Of a DNA stretch of 35,037 nt, positions 6,582 through 14,208 are shown piece after piece. A model generated the notes under the pieces. The model saw only the letters and a program-made list of their open reading frames with translations, did not search any database and was not told the DNA's origin. Position 1 is the first letter of the stretch. Each line of letters begins with the position of its first letter. The position numbers were made by a program, and so were the translations under genes. Origin of the DNA: an uncultured Bacteroidaceae bacterium (GTDB lineage: Bacteria; Bacteroidota; Bacteroidia; Bacteroidales; Bacteroidaceae); assembly GCA_905235305.1 (NCBI GenBank), contig CAJOLC010000021.1:1-35037 (forward strand), in the 5' to 3' direction.

Positions 6582-8969
6582 TTACTTAAGCACCTTCTTG
6601 CCGCCTACGATGTTGATGCCATTCTGCATCTTCTGCAGACGCTGGCCGGCAACATTATAGATGATCTGACCTTCCTCTGCAACTGCGCCATTGACCTCAT
6701 TGATGCCTGTAGCGCCATCTTCAGCAAAGAAGAATGCCTTGACTTCGCCGTCCGTGGCAGGGAGGAATGCCTTGTTGGCGGGGATAGTACCGGTCTCGGT
6801 GAGGTAGAAGCCGATCTTTTCGCCTTCGGGCTTTGCCAGGATGTACTGACCGGCAGAGGCTGTTTGCAGGTATGCGCCGATGATGTCATTGTCAGCTACG
6901 GCAGCAGCAGACTCTGCGATGGTGAACTTATAGGTACCAGCATTACCCTTCAGCACTACGCCTGTACCAGCAGGAATTGTGCTGCCAGCGTCTTCGAGTA
7001 CAATCCATGTTTCCACTCGCACATAGTCTCCGAGTTCCTCCTGCAGTTGAATGATGTTGCCGGTATTAGCTGTAACGTCTTCGGGAACGTTGACTGCGAA
7101 GGGCAGGTAGGTGGTGGCATAGCCAGTCTCGCCGATAGTGATGTCGATGTCTGCTACAGGAACAACGCTCATTTCGGACTTACCCTCGTATAACCAAGTA
7201 ACGAAGCAGTTGTTCTGTCCATCGGCTAACTGTGCATATGAATAGTTGTTCTGATCGCCATCGGTTGCACCACGGAACGTCACCTGTCCGGGAGTCTTTA
7301 CCTCGAAGGTATAGTAGTGGGGGGTATCGTTCTGGGTTGAAGTGCGGCCATTCCATGTGTTTGCATTTCCGCCCGTCACGTCAGGTGCGCCAAGGTACTT
7401 GCCCTGAATCTTGATGGCGTACTCGTTGAGGCTACCATCCTTCTTCTCGAAGCGAACAACGGAAGAGGCAGAGGTGTTGCCGTTCTCTACGAACTTCACG
7501 CCGGTATTGTTGTTTGCATAGTTGGCAGGTTCTTCCCACTGCAGCCAGAAGCCGGGCCTGAACTTGCTCTCCACACGATAGTAACCAGTCTCGGGATAAA
7601 CAAGATTCTCTGCGGTGAAGGCTTCCTTGGCCCATGCGAGCAGGTCCTCGTAAGTTTGCTTGTTTGCAGATGTCGTTGCTGTATTATATGCTGTATAGAA
7701 ATCATTAGAGAGCACGTCTTCTCTCAGGCCGAAGAGTTCGCCGGTAGTGTTGACATAAGGCCCAACGTCGGAAAGCACGTATTGAGCATAGTTGGGTTCG
7801 GGTACGTCGGCAATCTCGAGAAGGTTTCCGTAATCCTGAACGTATCCATTAGCCCAAATCTTGAGCTTGCCGCCATTGTCGTCAATAATGCCACCCGGCA
7901 CGATGACACCAAAGCCGGTGTGACCGCTTGCAGCCACCTTCGTGACGGGATAGCCATTCTGACCATCACGCAGCACGAAGTTACCATTTTCTTCGAGCTT
8001 CAGCGACTTGTCGGCACCGCCGGCCTTGTTGATGATGACCACGCTATAGGGGTTGCCAAGGAATGCCCACTGGTATTCGTCGGTGGCACGGCGAATTTCT
8101 GATGCATTATTATCATTCGTGTAAGGCTCAGGCTCAACAGCGTTCACATACTTTGTTCCGCGGATGGTCAGGTTCTTCCAGTCAATGCTCTCGAACTGAA
8201 CACCGTTGGAGAACTGGAACGGACCGTTCCATGTTGCTGTGAAATTCACCTCGGTGGTTTCTGCGGTTACTTCGCCACCTGCATACTCGATGGTGCATAA
8301 GTCGTTACTCAAGCTGGCGGGAAGTAAAGGAGTCTGACCGATTCTTGCCTCGCCCTCTGCGCTTGCAACTACGGTGCCGTTGAATGTGACATTATAGGTT
8401 ACGGTAATAGGGGTGGCGTTCAAGAAGGCTACAGCGTTCTGGATGGCCGCTGTTGCGTCAACAGCATCACCGATGATGAATACATCGCCATCATCTGCTG
8501 TGCTCCAAGTATCAAATACTGGATTGGAACCTCCGTTTAACATCAGATAGTTACTATCGCTGGGTCTTTTAATCATCCAGTCGTATTGAACTCCATTTGC
8601 AGTTCTTGGAGTGGCTACAAGTTCGAACTCATCGCCTTCGGATGACAAAGTTACATTTCCACCATTACCGCCGACGAATTTTCCAGCAGAGATGTTGTAG
8701 AGATAGTAGGTCGTTGCATCGTCTGTCTTCTTTACGAAGGCGAACTGTTGCTTCGGGTCTGTTGCATTTTTCGTTTCGGTCCTTGCGAGGGCCGTTCCGC
8801 CGTCATTAGCGGTAAATGTTCCGCGAACGACGGTCAGCGTAAATGCCTGCGTGTTGTCCAACTGGTCGAGGCTGGTCAGCTTTCCACCTGCTTCCACGCC
8901 TGCCCAAGCGGTGCTGCCTGCCAGAAGTAGCACTGCACTCAATGAGAGTTTCTGTAGTTTGTTAATCAT
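6582..8969 (-). CDS. Large secreted multidomain protein with C-terminal tail
   Basis: The catalytic function is unknown. A signal peptide (MINKLQKLSLSAVLLLAGSTAWA) precedes a region of about 160 residues with a trefoil/ricin-like repeating look (TTYYLYNISAGKFVGG). Residues about 187-390 are a module (YNVTFNGTVVA, TWNGPFQFS, WAFLGNPYSVVI, VLRDGQ) also present near the C-terminus of the CotH protein encoded across the divergent intergenic region. A second carbohydrate-binding-like region follows (TGYYRVESKFRPGFWLQW). From about 607 comes a module with GYATTYLPFAVNVPEDV and IPAGTGVVLKG. The last 27 residues are the shared tail (YNVAGQRL...GINIVGGKKVLK). No catalytic motif is visible, so it is probably a glycan-binding or adhesin-like surface protein. 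It has a promoter at 9036-9065 and is followed by the small peptide gene. Confidence 0.85.
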   Translation of the reverse strand: MINKLQKLSLSAVLLLAGSTAWAGVEAGGKLTSLDQLDNTQAFTLTVVRGTFTANDGGTALARTETKNATDPKQQFAFVKKTDDATTYYLYNISAGKFVGGNGGNVTLSSEGDEFELVATPRTANGVQYDWMIKRPSDSNYLMLNGGSNPVFDTWSTADDGDVFIIGDAVDATAAIQNAVAFLNATPITVTYNVTFNGTVVASAEGEARIGQTPLLPASLSNDLCTIEYAGGEVTAETTEVNFTATWNGPFQFSNGVQFESIDWKNLTIRGTKYVNAVEPEPYTNDNNASEIRRATDEYQWAFLGNPYSVVIINKAGGADKSLKLEENGNFVLRDGQNGYPVTKVAASGHTGFGVIVPGGIIDDNGGKLKIWANGYVQDYGNLLEIADVPEPNYAQYVLSDVGPYVNTTGELFGLREDVLSNDFYTAYNTATTSANKQTYEDLLAWAKEAFTAENLVYPETGYYRVESKFRPGFWLQWEEPANYANNNTGVKFVENGNTSASSVVRFEKKDGSLNEYAIKIQGKYLGAPDVTGGNANTWNGRTSTQNDTPHYYTFEVKTPGQVTFRGATDGDQNNYSYAQLADGQNNCFVTWLYEGKSEMSVVPVADIDITIGETGYATTYLPFAVNVPEDVTANTGNIIQLQEELGDYVRVETWIVLEDAGSTIPAGTGVVLKGNAGTYKFTIAESAAAVADNDIIGAYLQTASAGQYILAKPEGEKIGFYLTETGTIPANKAFLPATDGEVKAFFFAEDGATGINEVNGAVAEEGQIIYNVAGQRLQKMQNGINIVGGKKVLK

Positions 8970-9035
8970 AATTTGGTTAATAAAAAAAGTTAAGTTAATA
9001 TAATGAATTTGTTTTTATTATACATGTATTTTGCA

Positions 9036-9065
9036 CAAAGATACACATTATTTAATATAATGCAA
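9036..9065 (-). promoter_or_regulatory. Promoter of the 795-aa secreted protein gene
   Basis: Minus strand TTG (9065-9063), 19 nt, then TATCTTTG (9043-9036), matching the Bacteroidetes -33/-7 layout. The -7 element is 66 nt before the ATG at 8969. Confidence 0.75.
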
Positions 9066-9518
9066 GCAATTTTAGTAAATATTTCTCTCTATGTTGTATT
9101 TTTTTTATTTTGTTACCCCATGTGGAGAGGTTGCGTGCGCTCCATCGTCCGTGCAAATGGGTTGATTCGTGACTTTGCGTGCGTCAGTCCATGTTTGCGG
9201 ATGAGTTGCAAGGTGTGGCAGCATGAGTTTCGCGACCCAACATGGTTCGTCCGTTGCAGGTTCATGATGCTGCAATTGCAGGTTCATGAATATTCAATTG
9301 CAGGTTCATGATGCTGCAAAGGGTCCTCCCTACTATGTTGCACGACGCGGCATGCTAAGTGCTGTGGGCAATGCTGGCGGAGAGGGTGGGGGACTGTTCC
9401 GGACGGAGCGACGCAGAGCGGCTCGGAATTTCGTCGAAAATAGTGGGAGGATGAGTCACCGTTGTTGCGAGAATGGATTTTTTCTCCTTTCTTTTATATG
9501 ATATAAGGAAAAAAATAG
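9066..9518. other. Divergent intergenic region
   Basis: About 450 bp between two diverging secreted-protein genes. The only structure I see besides the promoters is the three-unit 22-bp dyad array at 9254-9319, roughly midway. The short ORFs here look spurious. Confidence 0.6.
9254..9319. repeat. Three tandem 22-bp near-palindromic units
   Basis: Units lie at 9254-9275, 9276-9297 and 9298-9319. Units 1 and 3 are identical and read TTGCAG-GT-TCATGA-TG-CTGCAA: outer hexamers are inverted repeats and the central TCATGA is self-complementary. Unit 2 keeps the left half and ends ATATTCAA. The array resembles a multi-site operator or a minisatellite. Confidence 0.85.
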
Positions 9519-9526
9519 TATCTTTG
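9519..9526 (+). promoter_or_regulatory. -7 element of the frameshifted CotH gene
   Basis: TATCTTTG at 9519-9526 matches TAnnTTTG and lies 23 nt before the ATG at 9549. No clear TTTG is found at the -33 spacing. Confidence 0.6.
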
Positions 9527-9548
9527 CCGCGATTAATTGAAAAATGAC

Positions 9549-9758
9549 ATGAGAAATCGCTTCGTTGTATGCCTTTACATATGCCTTTTTGCATGCCTTC
9601 CGTTGGCAGTTCATGCAGACGGCCCCATCGCTGATGGCGTCTACGCCATCTCCTGCACCAAGCTGGATGGCTTCCTTGGCTTGGGCTCGAACCATAATGT
9701 GGACTACTTCATCTACTATGTCACGGATGAAAGCGAGATGACGATGGCTATTGGGTGA
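9549..9758 (+). CDS. N-terminal fragment of CotH-kinase protein (before frameshift)
   Basis: Encodes a signal peptide (MRNRFVVCLYICLFACLPLAVHA) and the first strands of a trefoil-like domain (DGVYAISCTKLDGFLGLGSN, YFIYYVTDESE). It then leaves the correct frame at about 9737-9740 and stops at 9756-9758. The continuation (DDGYWVITNTESGYTIRN) is in the -1 frame and belongs to the next entry, so both are one broken or misread gene. An apparent in-frame TTG start at 9537 exists, but the ATG at 9549 gives a cleaner signal peptide. One missing base restores the frame: GAGATGAC in place of, for example, GAGAATGAC. Confidence 0.8.
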   Translation: MRNRFVVCLYICLFACLPLAVHADGPIADGVYAISCTKLDGFLGLGSNHNVDYFIYYVTDESEMTMAIG

Positions 9759-12700
9759 TAACAAACACCGAGTCCGGCTACACCATCCGCAATCGGGCTA
9801 CCGACGAGCTGCTTGTCTTTACCTACGAACGCGAGGACCAGTACTACAAATATATGACGCTTGCCCGCGAGCCCCTTGGCAATGGCTCCGAGTTTTGGAA
9901 TATCATCGAGGGAGGCGACGGCGCTTACAGCGTGCAGAGCACTGTCGATACTGACTATTACTGGAACCTCCGCAACGGGACGAATATGCTGGGCACCTAC
10001 AAGGGCAGCAATGGCACAGCCGACAACGAGCGCTTCGTCTTCCAGAAGAAGGAGGATGCTCCGGAGCCGCAGCCTGTTCCGGAACCCGATGCCCCCGAGG
10101 ATGAGTACTCGCCCATCACGTTCCCCGAAGCCCTCCATGTGTATCTGAAGGGCGGCGGCATCGAGGCTTTCCCGCTGAAGTATATTGCAAGTCGTTCGGA
10201 ACAGGACGGCCGCCTCGTCATCGGAACTACTTTCGGCCAGGACTACACCTACGACCTTTCCGGCGTAGACTCTGTGAGCGAAAGGATGCCTTCCTTCCCG
10301 ACATTCGAGATGTTCAAGATTTATAAGCAGCTCAACGACCAGGTGTTCGGCACCGTAACCGGTGAGATGGAGGAAGACACCGTCACTGTGACGCTTGCCG
10401 CAATAGGCAAACGCCTGACACCCACCTTCATGCTCTCCGACTTCGACGCTGTCGTCTACGTGAACGGAAGGCTTCAGGACAGCGACGGCACAGGCGAGCG
10501 TCTGCGCTTCGACAAGGATGTCTACTACCTCGTAAGCAGGCCCGGATGCAAGATACTCATGGCAGAGGACGGCGGCCAGTACGCCATGCATCCCTATGGA
10601 AGGTGCGTCCGCGTGCATGTCGACTGGCTGACGGACAGGGCAGAAGTGCCTACCATCTACATCAACACAGCCGACGGGTTGCCCATCACCAGCCGTGACT
10701 ACTACAAGGATGCCACCATCACCATCGACGGACACGACATCTTCCCCTCGATGGACGAGACTCCCGTACAAATCAAAGGCCGCGGCAACTCCAGCTGGGG
10801 CCAGGATAAGAAGCCCTACAGGCTGAAGTTCGGGGAGAAGAAGAAGCCTCTGGGCATGACCAATGGCAAGAATTGGGTGCTGCTTGCTAACGCCATCAGT
10901 GGCTCGATGATGTCGAATGCCATCGGCATGAAGGCAGCCAACCTCATGGAAACAAGTGCGCCGAACCACATCGTGCCGGTCGATCTCTACCTCAACGGAG
11001 AGTACCGCGGCAGCTACAACTTCACGGAGAAGGTGGGAATGTCGAACAATAGCGTCGAGGTCGAAGACGAGAGCGTCGCCGCATTACTTGAGCTTGACAC
11101 CTATTACGACGAGGCGGACGGACAGAAGTTCCGCTCCATGCCTTACAACCTGCCCATCAATATCAAGGAGCCTGAATTCGAGGAAGGCACCACACAGCTG
11201 ACTCTGGAGATGATAGAGACCCACTTCAACAACTTCGTAAGCGCACTCTATCGCGGGAAGGACATCTCTCCGTTTGTCGACCTCGAGCAGTTGGCACGCT
11301 TCATGATGGTGAATGAGCTGACGCTCAACTACGAGTTCTATCACCCCAAAAGCACTTTCTGCTATCGCGAGGACTACACCGATCCTGCCAGCAAATACAT
11401 ATTCGGCCCCGTATGGGACTTGGATTGGGCATTCGGTTACGAGAGGAACAGGAACTTCTTCACAGGCGAGACGACCGCCAACTACTGGTTTGACATGCCT
11501 AACTTCGAGGTCGTCGACTTCATCCGCGACCTGCGTTTCAGGTATGCTCCCCTCGATGATATCTACCGGCAACTATGGGAAGAGTTCATGGAGAACAATC
11601 TGCAGGAGCTCCTGGAGTACTGTCAGGATTACTACGACTTCGCCAAGAACTCGCTCAGCTTCAACCGTTCTAAGTGGAATGACCCCACCGACTATGGCAG
11701 GCAAGCACAGCGGGCAGCCGGCTGGCTCCAGACTCGTACGGAGCAGATATATGCCGACATCCTCTCTGGCCGACGTCCCGAGATGCCTGAACCAGTAGAG
11801 TATGTCGAGTTCGACAATACGAAGCTCTACACCTTAACGTGCCAAAGAGGAGCCCTCGTACTGTCCGCCGACCACCAGACACTTACGACAGAGCAGGAGC
11901 GCCGCGCTGGTTATCAGGCAGAGGAAGCACAGTTCGCCATCATCGGCATAGAGGGGCAGAACTACATCTATAGCCCTGTCACGAAGCAGTTCCTGCACTA
12001 TTCCAACAAATGGGTAGATAGGTTGGGCACCCCTATTGACTTCGACCCGTCACACCCCAATGGGCAGTACGTCTACATGATGTCATGTTACACGGATGCC
12101 GGTCAGATGCTCTACTTTAACCACAACTCGAGGACTCTCCTCATAGATGGCTATAGCACTCCCGACCCAGGCAACCGCTACAAGATAGAGGCCGTTGCCG
12201 ACTTCGACCCGACGGAGGCATTGGAGCTGGCTTCCGCTTCGCTCTATGCCGTAACGAACCGTTACCTGTGGAACGGCGAAGTGGTCGGCACCGAGACGCA
12301 CCAGATGCCGATAGGTTCCGAGCCTCCTGCTCCGTCCGAGAGATGGGAGAACAGCTTCGTCAGCCTTGTTGAGCCTGCCGACATGCCGTATCAGATTGAG
12401 GGTGAAACGACGATTGACTACGCCGTGGAATGGCATGGACCGTTCATCTTCTCATCCCGCGACACGGACATACAGTGGTATAATATGACCATCCGAAGCG
12501 ACTATTTCGTCTTCAGGCAAGACAGGGAGCCGTACTATCCGCAGGCAGAGACCGACGGCGCGGACATACTCTTCTCCGACAATTACCTGTGGGCTTTTGG
12601 CGGCAATCCCTATCAAGTGGTGCTCTACAATCGCACCTCGGGCCTCGACCAGTCCCTTACTCTCGACGGCGACAATCCCGTCATGCGTGACGGCGAATTT

Positions 12701-12997
12701 GTGTGGGATTTGCTTCCCAACAGCGACGGCTTCGTCCTGCGCCTGCCTGGCACCACCAACGCATGCATCAATCAGATAGGCGGGCAGGGCGGCAGGCTCG
12801 GAATTTGGTACGACGACTATAGCCCAGCCGACAATGGTTCTACGTTCCGCCTCTACGAGTCTATCGTCGACGGATTGAAGGGCATCAGCGACCTCAGCGA
12901 TGCTGATACCGGCACCTACAACCTTGCAGGTCAGCGCGTGGACGGACACTTCAGGGGCATCGTCATCAAGAACGGCAGGAAGGTCCTGGTGAAGTGA
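9755..12997 (+). CDS. CotH-kinase family secreted protein (main part)
   Basis: Carries a CotH protein-kinase-like domain at about residues 298-670. It has a glycine-rich nucleotide-binding segment (QIKGRGNSSWGQDKKPYRLKF) with lysines, NWVLLAN, PVDLYLNGEYRGSYNFTEKV, and the metal-binding FGPVWDLDWAFG with D555 and D557. CotH proteins are atypical kinases that phosphorylate secreted proteins, and this copy keeps the motifs. Before it is the remainder of a trefoil-like domain. After it (about 829-1045) is a module shared with the 795-aa protein (GPFIFSS, WAFGGNPYQVVLYN, VMRDGE). The last 29 residues are the shared tail (YNLAGQRV...GIVIKNGRKVLVK). It lacks its own signal peptide because that lies in the -1 shifted upstream fragment. 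The listed start is only the first ATG in this frame; the frame is open from about 9731. Confidence 0.85.
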   Translation: MITNTESGYTIRNRATDELLVFTYEREDQYYKYMTLAREPLGNGSEFWNIIEGGDGAYSVQSTVDTDYYWNLRNGTNMLGTYKGSNGTADNERFVFQKKEDAPEPQPVPEPDAPEDEYSPITFPEALHVYLKGGGIEAFPLKYIASRSEQDGRLVIGTTFGQDYTYDLSGVDSVSERMPSFPTFEMFKIYKQLNDQVFGTVTGEMEEDTVTVTLAAIGKRLTPTFMLSDFDAVVYVNGRLQDSDGTGERLRFDKDVYYLVSRPGCKILMAEDGGQYAMHPYGRCVRVHVDWLTDRAEVPTIYINTADGLPITSRDYYKDATITIDGHDIFPSMDETPVQIKGRGNSSWGQDKKPYRLKFGEKKKPLGMTNGKNWVLLANAISGSMMSNAIGMKAANLMETSAPNHIVPVDLYLNGEYRGSYNFTEKVGMSNNSVEVEDESVAALLELDTYYDEADGQKFRSMPYNLPINIKEPEFEEGTTQLTLEMIETHFNNFVSALYRGKDISPFVDLEQLARFMMVNELTLNYEFYHPKSTFCYREDYTDPASKYIFGPVWDLDWAFGYERNRNFFTGETTANYWFDMPNFEVVDFIRDLRFRYAPLDDIYRQLWEEFMENNLQELLEYCQDYYDFAKNSLSFNRSKWNDPTDYGRQAQRAAGWLQTRTEQIYADILSGRRPEMPEPVEYVEFDNTKLYTLTCQRGALVLSADHQTLTTEQERRAGYQAEEAQFAIIGIEGQNYIYSPVTKQFLHYSNKWVDRLGTPIDFDPSHPNGQYVYMMSCYTDAGQMLYFNHNSRTLLIDGYSTPDPGNRYKIEAVADFDPTEALELASASLYAVTNRYLWNGEVVGTETHQMPIGSEPPAPSERWENSFVSLVEPADMPYQIEGETTIDYAVEWHGPFIFSSRDTDIQWYNMTIRSDYFVFRQDREPYYPQAETDGADILFSDNYLWAFGGNPYQVVLYNRTSGLDQSLTLDGDNPVMRDGEFVWDLLPNSDGFVLRLPGTTNACINQIGGQGGRLGIWYDDYSPADNGSTFRLYESIVDGLKGISDLSDADTGTYNLAGQRVDGHFRGIVIKNGRKVLVK

Positions 12998-13037
12998 CCG
13001 AGCCCGGGCATGGTCTCTGCCGCTCGTAAAATACTTG

Positions 13038-13232
13038 TTTTGTAAAGATTTTTTCCTCCCGGACGCGTTTTAAGCGCGTTTCTCGGGCAGGGTGGTATGC
13101 TGATACCCCCAAAACGCAAATTTGCGGTTTCTTTTTAATCAGCTTGGTATCAGCGTGTTACAAAGCTGCGTTTTTCGATGCAGCAGTGATAATGGTCAAA
13201 ATAAAGGTGTTTTACGACAAAAATCGGCGTAA
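13038..13232 (+). repeat. 195-bp intergenic element, copy 1
   Basis: Starts TTTTGTAAAGATTTTTTCC and then has a stem-loop (ACGCG-TTTTAA-GCGCGT context). It continues with TGATACCCCCAAAA and ends with GTGTTTTACGACAAAAATCG then GCGTAA, where TTTTACG/CGTAAAA again form a stem. It begins 40 bp after the CotH gene stop. A diverged partner of almost the same length is at 24213-24406. Confidence 0.75.
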
Positions 13233-13584
13233 AAGTTCCGTCGACTTAACGTAGTGCGTCGGCAAGTCCAATAGCATGCATTTGCAAACGCACTATATTT
13301 CGTTGATAAACCCTTCACTGTTCCTCGGCCGTCGCCGCACTATGCCTTACCGAAAAATGTCAAGTTTTTTTCGCCATGAACACTGCCGGATTCGTCCCAT
13401 CGGAGTGGTGTCCTTGCCGTCATTCGCGTCTCCGGCGGTTGTCGGCCTGTGCAGAGTCCCCCCAGACCCTAATATCCTTTGCGTTATTTGACATAATTAC
13501 TGACTATATTGGCCAGACTGCTTAAAAAATGTTAAAAGAGAGTAGATATTACAACATCCTGTCTCGTCGTTGCGATAAAAAAGA
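13233..13584. other. Intergenic stretch with no gene
   Basis: Rest of the 660-bp gap between the CotH gene and the F5/8C protein gene. I see no gene, terminator or clear repeat other than the neighbouring element. The short ORF at 13276-13491 has no recognisable features. Confidence 0.5.
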
Positions 13585-13592
13585 TATATTTG
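13585..13592 (+). promoter_or_regulatory. -7 element of the F5/8C protein gene
   Basis: TATATTTG matches TAnnTTTG, 66 nt before the ATG at 13658. A -33 element at the usual distance is not evident. The A-rich leader just before the ATG (CAATTAAAAAATG) is typical of Bacteroidetes genes without a Shine-Dalgarno. Confidence 0.55.
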
Positions 13593-13657
13593 TAGTTCGA
13601 AAAGCATGATAGTTATATACCTATTTATTTAATCTCTAAACCAAAAACAATTAAAAA

Positions 13658-14164
13658 ATGAGAAAGGTTTACTTATTACTGATGACGTTGTTCGTTCAAC
13701 TCATCACGGTTGGTAGTCTCTTTGCTGCCGACCCACCACAGGCGGACTACGACCGCGCAATGGAAAACATTAAGGAAGGCCAATACTACATCAAGACTGA
13801 TGTGAATGGCACGAGTTACTATGTGGATGCAGCTGGCTACCTGGTAGATGAGAAGGATATCACCTGCCTGTTCACTATCTCCAAGGCCGCAGGAGGTGAT
13901 CTCTACAACGAAGGCATCCTCATCGATCCAGGGAACGGCTATCACTTCTCCAATCCGCCATTGGTTGGTGACAAGGCCGACCTGGCTTACGATCACTTCA
14001 AGCAGGAACAGAGTGGTGGAAATAACCGCAACAACTGGGAAAGACAGGTGTTCTACATGAACACCGAAGGCCTGTTTGCCATCCGCTCCTGCAACACGAA
14101 GTATGCCGAAACCAGCTGGGAAGACGCAGGACGCACCTTCTGGAGCACGACGGCTACTTCCTGA
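13658..14164 (+). CDS. N-terminal fragment of giant F5/8C protein (before frameshift)
   Basis: Has a signal peptide (MRKVYLLLMTLFVQLITVGSLFAAD) and a trefoil/ricin-like domain (EGQYYIKTDVNGTSYYVDAA, FYMNTEGLFAIRSCNTKYAE). It runs out of frame at TFWS (about 14144-14146) and stops at 14162-14164. In the -1 frame the protein continues naturally as HDGYFLNSCYSYEPAYVWQL into the next entry, so a single missing base (AGCAC for, for example, AGCCAC) has split one gene. The fragment alone would be an exported lectin-like domain without the remaining 1300 residues. Confidence 0.8.
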   Translation: MRKVYLLLMTLFVQLITVGSLFAADPPQADYDRAMENIKEGQYYIKTDVNGTSYYVDAAGYLVDEKDITCLFTISKAAGGDLYNEGILIDPGNGYHFSNPPLVGDKADLAYDHFKQEQSGGNNRNNWERQVFYMNTEGLFAIRSCNTKYAETSWEDAGRTFWSTTATS

Positions 14165-14208
14165 ACTCCTGCTATTCCTACGAACCCGCCTATGTATGGC
14201 AGCTCGAA

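Noticed and set aside
9716..10969. 417-aa open frame on the minus strand
   Set aside because: Antisense to the CotH gene; no recognisable motifs, no promoter, H/V/A-rich as expected for a shadow of a GC-rich gene.
9730..14150. Programmed -1 ribosomal frameshifting in the two split genes
   Set aside because: No X-XXY-YYZ slippery heptamer or adjacent stable pseudoknot is visible at either junction; mutation or sequencing error fits better.
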